Shown piece after piece: positions 24,701 to 33,071 of a stretch of DNA of 35,861 bases. The position numbers and the translations under genes are program-made. Origin of the DNA: Planctomycetota bacterium (GTDB lineage: Bacteria > Planctomycetota > Planctomycetia > Pirellulales > Pirellulaceae); assembly GCA_026692885.1 (NCBI GenBank), contig JAPLNJ010001109.1, positions 1 through 35,861 of the forward strand, written 5' to 3'. Below the pieces are notes generated by a model that was given only the letters and a program-made list of their open reading frames with translations, did no database searches and was not told the origin of the DNA. The first letter of the stretch is position 1, and the number at the start of each line of letters is the position of its first letter.

Positions 24701-27700
24701 CAATCTTGCCGACAATGACTTCGTCGGCCCGTCGGCCAACGTCGTCGACCTGCGGCTGGACGCTTCGGCCGGGGCTGTGATGATCGGTGACGGCAATCAT
24801 TTTGCGGGCAGCGAGTACTACATCGACAACCGCTCGAGTCAGTCCTTCGACCTGTCCGGCCTGACGAACACGACGGTTGATCAAACCGGTCCCGATGCCA
24901 ACTTCCGCATGGAAGATCGGATCTATCACCGGGTCGACAATGCCAGCAGCGGTTTGATCACTTGGGAGGCAGAAAATTTGTATGTCTCCGCTCCCGGCAC
25001 CGGCGCGAACGACGAGACGATTCAGGGCGCCGTGGACGCGGCCAGTGCCGGCGACACGGTGAACGTCGAGGCGGGCAACTACTTCGAGAACGTGCTGGTC
25101 GACAAATCGGTGACGATCGTCGGCGCGGGCCCGGACGCCAGCGGCACGGTGGTCCAGGTTCCGCCTCTGGTACTCCCCGCGGTCGGCGCGGGCTTCACGA
25201 TCGGGGCAAACAACGTGAGGCTGGAGAGTCTGAAGGTCCAGGGAGACGCGACCGGCGGCAGCGGCGCCACGACCAACGGCGTATGGATCAACGCGATCGT
25301 CGCGAATCCGACGCTCAAGAATCTGGCGTCCAGCTTGAGCACGTACGGGGTCGAGGTCGGGCCCAGCGGGGCGGTGACCAATCTGGTGCTGGATACGGTC
25401 AGCCTGAATTCAAACGGCGGCGGCTTCCACGTGGACGCCACGGGCACGGTCACGGGCATGACGGTGACCCACAGCCAGTTCAATGAGAACCAGTACGGTT
25501 TTGGCGCGAACGCCGATCCACTTGACGACAATTCGGGCAGCTTCACGGGTCTGAGCATCGACACGTCGGAGTTCAAGGACAACAGCCTGAAGGGCCTGTA
25601 CTTTGAGAAGCTTGACAACGCCACGCTGGGTGGGGCCACGCCGGCCACGGGCATCGAGGTCAGCGGCAACGGCCCCAGCGGGCCGGGGTTCCTGGGTGGC
25701 ATCGAATTGAACCTGGTGAACGGTGACTACGCCGGTATCACGATCCGGAACGTGCTGCTGACGAATAACGGGAATGGGAGCAACGGCTTTGGCTTGGCGG
25801 CGTATGCCACCGGCGGAGCGAGCCTCGCGGGGCTGACGTTGAACACGGTCGACATCTCGGGCAGCGAGACCGGCCTGGTCGTCGCGGACAACGTCAGCGG
25901 TCTGAGCTTCAGCGGAGTGGAACTCAGCGGCGCCGACTTGGGCCTGCGGCTGCAGAACTTGCCCGGTCCCGTTGGGCTCGGCAACACCAACTTTGACAAC
26001 GGCACGCTGGTCAACTACCTCGACAACGTGAGCAGCCAAGCGGTGGATGCCACCTCGGCCACCTTCGGGACCCTCAACAAGACCGTCCTGGCGGACAACT
26101 TCACGATCGAGGCCCACGTCTATCACAAGCCGGATAATAACAGCCGCGGGCTGGTCACCTGGAACCCCAACCACGTGTATGTGGTCCCGGCCAGTGGGAC
26201 GATCCAGGGCGGCGTGGATGCGGTGCCCGCACCCGGCACGGGCTGGACGGTGAACGTCCTGGCGGGCAACTATCCCGAGAACGTGATTGTCAACAAGTCG
26301 GTGACCATTGCTGGCGCGGGCTCGGACGCCAACGGCACGGTGGTCCAGCCCACCACGGCGGGCTTCACGATCACGGCGAACGATGTCACGCTTCAAGAGA
26401 TGTTGGTCCAGGGCACCGGTGCCACCAGCGGTGTGCTGTTCAATACGACCGTTGCGAATCCGGCGCTCAAGCACCTCGTGGCCAGCTTGCACCAGAACGG
26501 GGTCTCGGTCGGTGCGGGCGGGACGGTGACGGATCTGAGCCTGGACAGCGTCAGCCTGGTGGCCAGTGGCAACGGCTTCGACGTGGCCGTCACGGGCCAG
26601 GTCCACGTCATGACCGTCACGAACAGCCACTTCGACGGCAACACGTACGGCTTCTCCGCGAGCGCGAACTCGGGGTCGACCACAAACGAGACCGGTCTCA
26701 CGGGCCTGAGCGTCAGCTCGTCGACGTTCAGCAACAACACGCTGAAGGGCATTTACGTCGAGAAGCTGAACAACGCCGTATTCGATGGGATCACGGTGGA
26801 CCACAGCGGCACCTCCGGTGCCAGTTCCGCAGGCATCGACATCAACCTCAAGTTCGGGACCTATACCGGTATCCAGGTGATCAATTCCACGATCAGCAAC
26901 TCCGGCCTGGGCGATACAATCGCCGGTGTCGGCCTGGCGATCAAGGCCCGCGATACCGGCGGTTATCTCGGGATCTACGGGCTGAACCCTGCTGCGCTGG
27001 CCAACGTGAAGGTCGCCAACAACTTCATCACCGGCAACCAGACCGGCATTCGCTTCGGCGAACCGGGCCAGAACAACGCCGGACCGACCAACGTCCAAGT
27101 GCATGAGAACTCCATTACCGGCAATATCCTGTCCGGCTTGAACGTCCAGTCGCTAGGTGCGGTGGACGCTTCCGGCAACTGGTGGAACAGCCCCAACGGT
27201 CCGAACACCCCGCTGAACCCCCTGATGTATCCGACCACGGGCGACAAGGTGATCGGAACCGCCACGATCGTCTCTTGGCTGACTGACGAGACCGATACCC
27301 GGCTAGACCTACCCGGCTTCCAGCCCGGGCCGCTGGATCCGATCGCGCCGACGGCACCCACGGATAGCAACACCGCCGCCAACGCGGTGGCCGAAGGTGC
27401 GAGCCATGACACAACGGTGGGGGTGACGGTCGCGTCGACGGATGACACGCCGCCGGGCGATACGATCACGTACCGCCTGACGGACAATGCCGGAGGGGCC
27501 TTCCAGATAGATGCCGGTACGGGCCTCGTGACCGTGGCCGATTCCACCAAGTTGGACTACGAGACCACGGCCCCTGGACACACCCTCTCGCTCACGGTGC
27601 AGGCCACCGATCAGGCCGGCAATTCGGCCACGGCGAGCTTCACCATCGCGCTCAACAACGTCGCCCCCACCGCGCTGAACGACAGCGGAGCCACGACGGA

Positions 27701-30700
27701 GAACGCCCCGACCAGCGGAAACGTGCTGACGAACGACACGGACCCCAACGGCCCCAATGGGATCGGCCTGACGGTGTCGCAGGTGAACGGTGCCGGGGCG
27801 AACGTGGGAACGGGGATCACGCTCCCGTCGGGAGCCTTGTTGACACTCTCCGCAGCTGGCAGCTACACCTACGACCCCAACGGCAGTCTCGACTGGCTCC
27901 CGGCGGGAATCACGGACACGGACACGTTCACTTACACGGCCAGCGACGGCACGGCGGATTCGAACGAGGCCACGGTGACGATCACGATCACGGGGCAGAA
28001 CGACGCGCCGGTCTTGGACAATTCCGGTTCGCCGACGTTGGACCCGATCGATGCCAACGATCTGTACAACCTCGGCACGCCGGTGGCTTCGATCGTGGGT
28101 GCCGCCATCACCGACGCCGATGCGGGAGCGCTGCAGGGGATGGCCGTGACCGGTCTCACGCTCGGTGGCACCGGGGGAACGTGGCAGTTCTCGACAAATA
28201 ACGGAGTCAGTTGGATCGCGTTTGACGCGGTTTCGGACACGAAAGCGACCGAGTTGTTCTCGGATGCGGTCACCCGCATCCGGTTGGTCCCGAATAGATC
28301 CAGTGTCGGCACGGCCACCATTTCGTATCGGGCCTGGGATCGCACCGATCAATCCGCGCAGAACGGTAAAACGGGCGTCAACATCTCCACGACCGGCACC
28401 GGCGGCATCACGCCGTTCAGTGTCGATATCGAAAGAGCGAGCGTCTTTGTGGCAACCGCGCAGAACACCAGACCGATCGCCCGGGATGACGTTTTGTACG
28501 TGACCACCGAGGATCAATTGTGGACGGTCGCGGCGTCTGTTGGCGTCCTGGCCAACGATGTCGATCCCGATAACGGGCCGTCGCCTCTTTCGGCGTCTTT
28601 GGTCACTAATGTGGCGCAGGGCCAATTGAATCTCAAAACGACCGGAGCCTTCACCTTCGACCCCAGGAACGATGCCTCCCTGCAATCGCTGGGCGGAGGC
28701 GACCAGATCCAACTGTCGTTTATGTACCAAGCCTTCGATGGCGCGCTCGCCAGCTCGCCTGCCAGCGTGATCATTCTGGTGACCGGGGTCAACGACGCAC
28801 CGGTGTTGAGCGCGATCGGGAACAAGTCGGTAAATGAGCAGACGGCGTTGACGTTCACGGCCACGGCCACGGACGTGGATTCGTCGGCGGACACGCTGAC
28901 CTACAGCCTGGTAGGCGCCCCGGAGGGCGCCAGCATTGTCGGGACCACGGGCGCGTTCAGCTGGACACCGACGGAAGCCCAGGGACCGGGCAGCTACACG
29001 TTGACGGTCAAGGTGACAGACAATGGCACACCGGCCCTGTCCGACGAGGAACAGATCACGATCACGGTCCACGAGGTGAACGTGGCGCCGACGGTGGAGA
29101 ATGGCACCCTGTCGGTCGACCAGAACGGGACTCGCAACATTACCCCGCAGGAAATCCGGAATGGGTTCCATGACATTGACGGCAACAGCATGCAACTGCT
29201 GCTGATCGCTGACCTGCCGCAGCATGGCACGCTGACCGTGAACGGCATCCCCGTCTCAACGCCTAATACTGAGATCCCGATGGCGTCGATCAGCATCGTG
29301 ACGTTCACCCCGCATCTCAACTACCACGGGACAGACCGCTTCACTTGGAACGGCTCTGACGGGCTGCAGTACGCGGCCGTCCCGGCCACCGTGAACATCA
29401 CGGTGGTATCTGTCACGCCGCCCACGGTGACCAGCTTCGTGCGGCAGGTGCCCCAGGCGGCGCTGACGCATGGGAACAGCGTGACGTTCCGAGCGACGTT
29501 CAGCGAGGACGTGGTGCACGTGGACGTGGGCGACTTTGCCTGGAGCGGGACGGCGGCAGGGGACGGGAAGGTCGCCAACGTGAGTGCGGTCTCAGCGTCG
29601 GAGTACGACGTGACGGTGACGGGACTGACCAGCAGCGACGGAACCGTGAATCTGAACTTAGCGGCCAGTCCGACGATCGACAACTTGTGGGGGGTCGCCT
29701 TGACCAACGGCACGCCGACAGACGCGGACGAGACGTACACGATCGACAACCTGGCGCCCACCGGGATTAGCGTCGTGCGGAAGAATCTGGCCGCGAAGGT
29801 GACCAACGCCACCACGGTGACGTTCCGCGTGACGTTCAGCGAGGATGTGCAGCACTTGGGACTCAGCGATGTGGCTTTTGCCGGGGCTGCGGGGGTTCAC
29901 GCGACGGCCAGCGGCCTCACGCCGGTGACCGGTTCCTCGGTCTTCGATCTGACGGTGAACGTGCCCCTGTACGCGAACGGGCTGCTGACGCTCGCTCTGG
30001 CGCCGAATGCGACCATTGACGACCTGGCGGGGAATGCCTTGTCGACCACCGGGTCGCCGCCGAACCCTTATCAGAGTTACACAATCGACCACACGACGAC
30101 ACCCGTCTATGTGAATGGCGCGTGGAGGAGCACGCCGCTGGGCGCTGCCCCGGCCGGAGAACCCACTCTGATCTTTGGCTACAACGCCTTCGCCGAGTTC
30201 CCCGATGCGCTCGGTCGCGTGGCTCGGCCCGGCACCATTAATGTCATCCTGGTCGGCACGGCGGATAGCGATAGTCTCAACTTCGCGTCCGCGAACAGTG
30301 GCCATGAGGCTGTCCATCGACTCGGCTGGGACGGGGCGTTCTTCGACGTGTTCTCGGATGTTATGGTGAATCTGTCCGTAGACGGTGCCGGCGGCAGCGA
30401 CACTGTCACGCTCACCGACGAGACGGGCGGCGTGGTGGCTACGCTGAACCCAGGCGGTGGCACCGTCACCGGTCTCGGTTATGCCGTCGCCCTGGAGCGC
30501 GTCGAGACCATCAACGCGATCGCCCTCAGCGGTGGCCAGGCGTTCCTGTACGACTCGGCGGGCGACGACACCTTCGAGGCTCGGCCTGAGAGCGTGAGTC
30601 TGACGGGGGCCGGCTTCCACGACCACCTGACCGGTTTCACGCACACGTACGGCTATGCCCGAAACGGCGGAACGGACACTGCCCTGCTGTACGACTCGGC

Positions 30701-31610
30701 CGGCGACGATTTGTTCCTCACCGATGGCGTTGCCAAGGGGGCGCGGCTGATGGGACCCGGCATTGACTTCTACGCCGAGGGCTTCGACCACACCTATGCC
30801 TATGCGACTAGCGGCGGCAATGACGAGGCCAGGCTGGTCGACTCGGCTGGCAACGACACGTTCCTGGCCGATGGAAAAGCCAAGGGGGCGCGGCTGATGG
30901 GACCCGGCATCGACTTCTACGCCGAGGGCTTCGACCGCACCTATGCTTATGCGAGCTACGGCGGCGACGACGAAGCCAGGATGAGCGACTCGGCCGGTAA
31001 GGAGACGTTCCTGACGGACGGCAATGTGAACGGGGCGAGGCTGGTTGGATCGGGTTTCGACTTCTATGTTGAGAGTTTCGATCGTACCTATGCTTATTCG
31101 AGCTACGGCGGCGACGACGAAGCCACGTTGAACGGTTCGGTTGGCAACGACACGTTCCTGGCTGATGGGGCCAGTGACGGGGGGCGGCTGCAAGGATCCG
31201 GCCGCGACTTTTACGCCGAGGGTTTCAAACGCACCTACGCCTATGCCAGCAGCGGCGACGACGAGGCCAGACTCTACGATTCGGCGGGCGACGACACGTT
31301 CACGTGCGCCATTCCGGGCACGCGATTCCAGGGCGCGACGTTCGACTTCTACGCTGAGTCGTTCGATCGAGTCTTCGCCTCTGCCAGCCGGGGTGGTTTC
31401 GACCGGTCGTATCTGTATGGCACCGCGGGAAACGATATGCTCGTGGGACGGTCGAATTGGTATGAGCTGACGACGTCGGCCGCCACAGCGCGCGGGGAGA
31501 ACTTCGATTACGTGAAAGCCATCTCCAACCCAGGGGGAACCGACACGCTAGACATCAAGGCGGTCGACTACCTCTTCGAACAGGAAGGGCCGTGGGTGCC
31601 GGTGCCTTGA
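21765..31610 (+). CDS. Giant exported multidomain protein with beta-helix, cadherin-like and C-terminal repeats
   Basis: 3281 residues. The basic N-terminus leads to LLLESLESRVLLTA (34-47), the LEPR-XLL-like export motif of planctomycetes. Then: Ig-like domains to about 360; a parallel beta-helix module starting VYVDSSWAGTTLG (about 363) interrupted at about 560-765 by a concanavalin/LamG-like domain; two further copies of the helix start (YVSAPGTGANDETIQG, about 1070; YVVPASGTIQGG, about 1471); cadherin-like and VCBS-like domains from about 1860; a He_PIG-type domain from about 2344; two Ig-like domains (about 2552 and 2664); and seven 47-49-residue repeats from about 2930. The helix modules resemble NosD/pectate-lyase folds, so a surface adhesion or polysaccharide-binding role is inferred. 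ATG 21765 is chosen since AGGAGG is six bases upstream; TTG 21759 is too close to it. Confidence 0.85.
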   Translation: MFSSFSFFGRKSTRKSTNGNRKQREQQQRRRRQLLLESLESRVLLTAATVTVDHLLTNDTTPTLTGTVTETGVPVGIPTLNVNVNGHLYAAALNPSFPGTASSYIWTAEVTHPLSEGIYDVQVAVADAGYYVVQDTTTNELTVDTQAPIITAVAILDSPMKVGSEVTVTIIVASDADTYTLAPSNIDAFAITSLNRFSNTEYTAQFIVTNRGMDVAALADIPLSLTLKDSAGNASTPHVTPISQNNDPLDANQPTATIVVSDPLITDLDASSTFTVTATYSEAMNPGTLPTIAFTPDVASTLTSGTGSWTLPTEYTFSYTVADANVAGTGVDVNISGAKDIAGNVQVTAAAAGAFSIYTLVPTVYVDSSWAGTTLGADPDGSGLATYFGVDAFATIQGGVNAVDVGGRVYVAAGTYVEDITASKALTLWGVQHGVDARGRSASEATIQSPDGGVAVHIASGGVTVDGFRIVNGILQADGNDLTVANNIFQVNASHLNQLLTGNQTAVIGLGDVGGAVLVSQNSIAITGAVSAPGYALAPLQGQMGWSGGAQPDFTNNDTNIDNGDGTYGDEQVTNAAAYLGANAWRYSRGYGSPGQGTPFSPLFGATFGRPSSGATGDTVTMQFAFRAVSPGDGSKQNIYEGTADGGDRTGAQIYLENTAGGVRLTMYDGLLDDYQTLATVVGANWHTVKMTTVYYEDLFQDLTTYVIDEGQSGQVIATGTPWAHLYRAQNGFDYVPGSRFKFYSSFDGDSAIKGFYYDDLSLAVSESSQPSVVLASYSTGFESPGPQQVDGVVLSGKAGALTTLNIGSNSIAGGSVNAPDGRGVALAAIDAASTATVSGNDVTGFPQGILVAAGNAASISNNASSIHGNVVGIDVQGGSATLTGNTIYDNTLAGIRLGAGGTGGTIDAQGNALYANGTGILVQSGTATITADNQVYSNTAVGINVDDILLTPASAMIEGNHIYGNPIGVLATGNGSITNLADNDFVGPSANVVDLRLDASAGAVMIGDGNHFAGSEYYIDNRSSQSFDLSGLTNTTVDQTGPDANFRMEDRIYHRVDNASSGLITWEAENLYVSAPGTGANDETIQGAVDAASAGDTVNVEAGNYFENVLVDKSVTIVGAGPDASGTVVQVPPLVLPAVGAGFTIGANNVRLESLKVQGDATGGSGATTNGVWINAIVANPTLKNLASSLSTYGVEVGPSGAVTNLVLDTVSLNSNGGGFHVDATGTVTGMTVTHSQFNENQYGFGANADPLDDNSGSFTGLSIDTSEFKDNSLKGLYFEKLDNATLGGATPATGIEVSGNGPSGPGFLGGIELNLVNGDYAGITIRNVLLTNNGNGSNGFGLAAYATGGASLAGLTLNTVDISGSETGLVVADNVSGLSFSGVELSGADLGLRLQNLPGPVGLGNTNFDNGTLVNYLDNVSSQAVDATSATFGTLNKTVLADNFTIEAHVYHKPDNNSRGLVTWNPNHVYVVPASGTIQGGVDAVPAPGTGWTVNVLAGNYPENVIVNKSVTIAGAGSDANGTVVQPTTAGFTITANDVTLQEMLVQGTGATSGVLFNTTVANPALKHLVASLHQNGVSVGAGGTVTDLSLDSVSLVASGNGFDVAVTGQVHVMTVTNSHFDGNTYGFSASANSGSTTNETGLTGLSVSSSTFSNNTLKGIYVEKLNNAVFDGITVDHSGTSGASSAGIDINLKFGTYTGIQVINSTISNSGLGDTIAGVGLAIKARDTGGYLGIYGLNPAALANVKVANNFITGNQTGIRFGEPGQNNAGPTNVQVHENSITGNILSGLNVQSLGAVDASGNWWNSPNGPNTPLNPLMYPTTGDKVIGTATIVSWLTDETDTRLDLPGFQPGPLDPIAPTAPTDSNTAANAVAEGASHDTTVGVTVASTDDTPPGDTITYRLTDNAGGAFQIDAGTGLVTVADSTKLDYETTAPGHTLSLTVQATDQAGNSATASFTIALNNVAPTALNDSGATTENAPTSGNVLTNDTDPNGPNGIGLTVSQVNGAGANVGTGITLPSGALLTLSAAGSYTYDPNGSLDWLPAGITDTDTFTYTASDGTADSNEATVTITITGQNDAPVLDNSGSPTLDPIDANDLYNLGTPVASIVGAAITDADAGALQGMAVTGLTLGGTGGTWQFSTNNGVSWIAFDAVSDTKATELFSDAVTRIRLVPNRSSVGTATISYRAWDRTDQSAQNGKTGVNISTTGTGGITPFSVDIERASVFVATAQNTRPIARDDVLYVTTEDQLWTVAASVGVLANDVDPDNGPSPLSASLVTNVAQGQLNLKTTGAFTFDPRNDASLQSLGGGDQIQLSFMYQAFDGALASSPASVIILVTGVNDAPVLSAIGNKSVNEQTALTFTATATDVDSSADTLTYSLVGAPEGASIVGTTGAFSWTPTEAQGPGSYTLTVKVTDNGTPALSDEEQITITVHEVNVAPTVENGTLSVDQNGTRNITPQEIRNGFHDIDGNSMQLLLIADLPQHGTLTVNGIPVSTPNTEIPMASISIVTFTPHLNYHGTDRFTWNGSDGLQYAAVPATVNITVVSVTPPTVTSFVRQVPQAALTHGNSVTFRATFSEDVVHVDVGDFAWSGTAAGDGKVANVSAVSASEYDVTVTGLTSSDGTVNLNLAASPTIDNLWGVALTNGTPTDADETYTIDNLAPTGISVVRKNLAAKVTNATTVTFRVTFSEDVQHLGLSDVAFAGAAGVHATASGLTPVTGSSVFDLTVNVPLYANGLLTLALAPNATIDDLAGNALSTTGSPPNPYQSYTIDHTTTPVYVNGAWRSTPLGAAPAGEPTLIFGYNAFAEFPDALGRVARPGTINVILVGTADSDSLNFASANSGHEAVHRLGWDGAFFDVFSDVMVNLSVDGAGGSDTVTLTDETGGVVATLNPGGGTVTGLGYAVALERVETINAIALSGGQAFLYDSAGDDTFEARPESVSLTGAGFHDHLTGFTHTYGYARNGGTDTALLYDSAGDDLFLTDGVAKGARLMGPGIDFYAEGFDHTYAYATSGGNDEARLVDSAGNDTFLADGKAKGARLMGPGIDFYAEGFDRTYAYASYGGDDEARMSDSAGKETFLTDGNVNGARLVGSGFDFYVESFDRTYAYSSYGGDDEATLNGSVGNDTFLADGASDGGRLQGSGRDFYAEGFKRTYAYASSGDDEARLYDSAGDDTFTCAIPGTRFQGATFDFYAESFDRVFASASRGGFDRSYLYGTAGNDMLVGRSNWYELTTSAATARGENFDYVKAISNPGGTDTLDIKAVDYLFEQEGPWVPVP
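30549..31610 (+). repeat. Seven tandem 47-49-residue protein repeats
   Basis: Units begin at 30549, 30690, 30837, 30984, 31131, 31275 and 31416, giving spacings of 141, 147, 147, 147, 144 and 141 bp. Each opens with a variant of YDSAGDDTF (also VDSAGNDTF, SDSAGKETF, YGTAGNDML), and most continue with RLMGPGIDFYAEGFDRTYAY and a Gly/Asp-rich turn. The opening resembles one RTX nonapeptide but repeats once per 48 residues instead of every 9, so canonical calcium-binding RTX is not claimed. They lie at the extreme C-terminus. Confidence 0.8.
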
Positions 31611-31738
31611 GCGAAACTCGGCCTGAGGATCTGCGCAGGAACTCCACGGGATGGATTTGTAATCGTCCGGCATTCTGGACGGTTTGAAAGACCGTGCGAC
31701 GCTGAAAACAGTCAGGCGATTTCGTGGTTTGTGGATCC

Positions 31739-31834
31739 GGGGTCAGGCTTACAGAATTCAATTTTCGCGGTTATGTGCCCAACCACTTCAAAAGCGAAAG
31801 TTCGGCGAAAATTGAATTCTGTAAGCCTGACCCC
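31739..31834. repeat. REPIN-like long inverted repeat 2
   Basis: A perfect 30-bp inverted repeat: left arm 31739-31768 beginning GGGGTCAGGCTTACAG, right arm 31805-31834, loop of 36 bases. It starts 128 bp after the first giant gene. It shares its terminal GGGGTC with the element at 20446-20541 and with the half site at 5448. The perfect arms suggest recent spread or strong selection for the hairpin. Confidence 0.8.
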
Positions 31835-31906
31835 AGCCCGCGACCCTTCTCTGCGAAACCGTTTAACCCCATTCTTGACGCCACTGACCCGGAAAACCGT
31901 GGGGTG

Positions 31907-32381
31907 CTACCAGCAGACGATCGACTCTCTGTTCGAGCAACCAACGCATTGAACGCCCACCAGCGCTCGGGCGGCACGCACTGCCACCTCCTCCACGTCC
32001 GCCAGCGTCATGGTCAGGTCCGGGCCTCCTGGGAAGGGGCCTTGATCATAAGGTGGCGCAAAACGCTAGCAGCAGGGGGTCAGGGTGGCTGGCGGCAGAG
32101 TGCAGCGATGCCCCAGAAACCGGGTGGGGCTTCGCTTAGGCTCAGCCGCCAGCCACCCGGCCCGTTTGCCAGCACCACCAGCCGTGCGCAACCTTATGAT
32201 CAAGGCCTGGGAAGGGCTCCCGCGCCAGTAATTTTCCCCACTGCCGCGCCGCATCCACGGATTCCTTGATTTTCCGTTCCGTGAGCTTCTTGCTCGACGT
32301 CTTCCGTCCCTCCTTGAACTTCCACGCCGTGAACGAACCCAATTTCGGGACGGCGTGATATCCGACCGATGCTATCACTGC
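31907..32381 (-). pseudogene. Minus-strand gene remnant split by a palindromic element
   Basis: Minus-strand frames on both sides of the element at 32039-32205 join in frame when the element and one copy of CCTGGGAAGGG are removed. The joined product reads KKLTERKIKESVDAARQWGK, LLAREPFPGGPDLTMTLADV, EEVAVRAARALVGV and stops at 31907. It is about 100 codons with a helical, protein-like composition. I do not recognise the family; a transposase N-terminus is one possibility. Upstream, stop codons lie just beyond 32381, so the gene was already incomplete. Confidence 0.5.
32039..32205. mobile_element. Nested palindromic element, shell B / core 2, with 11-bp duplication
   Basis: Outer arms GCCTTGATCATAAGG (from 32039) and CCTTATGATCAAGG (to 32205) are those of the element at 20638-20765, and the following AAAAC(G/T)CTAGCAGCAG is also shared. 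The inner palindrome is different: GGGTGGCTGGCGGC (from 32083) with GCCGCCAGCCACCC near 32146-32159. The element is bounded by perfect 11-bp direct repeats CCTGGGAAGGG (32028-32038 and 32206-32216). It interrupts a minus-strand reading frame. Confidence 0.8.
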
Positions 32382-32399
32382 AAACCCGTTCCTGCGCCC

Positions 32400-33071
32400 G
32401 GACCAGAGGCTGCATTGACAGCCGATCGCAATCGCCTTATACTCCCGCCCCCAAACTACTCATAGAGAGGGGATGTCGCTGTTCGCTGGGCAACCTTCCT
32501 CTGGGGAATGGCCACCCTACGCCGGACATGCTGGCAGTGCCTGCAATCGAAAGTTCTGGTTTTCCCGGCTCGTTACGACTTTAACTTTTCTGCCGGTTCT
32601 CGGGTCTGTAATGAAGTTCCTGCCTACCGCGTGCCGACAAGTAGGCGGAAATATCGCGGTGAGCAAACATTGGGCGGCATGGAGTCTCTAGCCTTGATGG
32701 CCCCCTTCGCATCACGCCGGTCTGGTTCGATCCCGTGCTCGTCGCTCCACTTGGTACGACCGACTTGCCGTCGGCCACGATCGGTGATTCCCCTGCCACT
32801 CGGCGCACTTCCGCGCGACACGATCATTGCTTGAGACGATCGTCGTTGCAGCGGGCCTGTTCAAGAGTTCTGGAATGTGGAGGCAAGGACTTCCTCCTCA
32901 GGCTTCTCGCCCGCTGGGCGTGGGCGGCGTGAGGGCGGGAAGAACAGGGAAGTTATTTCTTCCGCATTTCTAACTACTACCGACCGACGCAGGACAGCTG
33001 CCCGGTCCAATTTCGGACACCACGACTCCCCAGGCTAACAAGCCACAGTTCCACTCAACAGGAGGTTGACC
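32400..33071 (+). repeat. Duplicated leader, copy 2 (upstream of second giant gene)
   Basis: 672 bp from GGACCAGAGG to the base before ATG 33072, colinear with 20939-21764 without that copy's inserted element. It contains a near-consensus promoter at 32415-32443 and AGGAGG at 33060-33065, six bases before the ATG. The similarity continues weakly into the N-terminal coding region (FSxFGxKSTRKST) and then ends. A 72-codon frame at 32473-32691 is partly conserved in copy 1 but broken there, so it is not called as a gene. Confidence 0.8.
32415..32443 (+). promoter_or_regulatory. Near-consensus sigma70-type promoter of leader copy 2
   Basis: TTGACA (32415-32420), a 17-base spacer and TATACT (32438-32443). 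One mismatch to the consensus -10 and optimal spacing make this the best promoter in the window. A start near 32450 would leave a leader of about 620 bases before ATG 33072. Confidence 0.65.

Noticed and set aside
27309..29225. 638-codon minus-strand open frame opposite the first giant gene
   Set aside because: It is rich in Arg and Gly with no domain pattern and lies antisense to an excellent multidomain frame; it is an effect of high GC content. The same applies to 25410-27104, 29658-31193 and 10434-12218.
31660..31682. Short GTCC/GGAC hairpin after the first giant gene as a terminator
   Set aside because: The stem is only 4-5 bp with mismatches and no T-run follows; the perfect 30-bp repeat further on is a stronger structure.
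32473..32691. 72-codon frame in leader copy 2, partly conserved in copy 1
   Set aside because: In copy 1 the same start leads to a stop after 25 codons and the frame is further broken by an insertion; the conservation follows from the nucleotide duplication and shows no coding bias.
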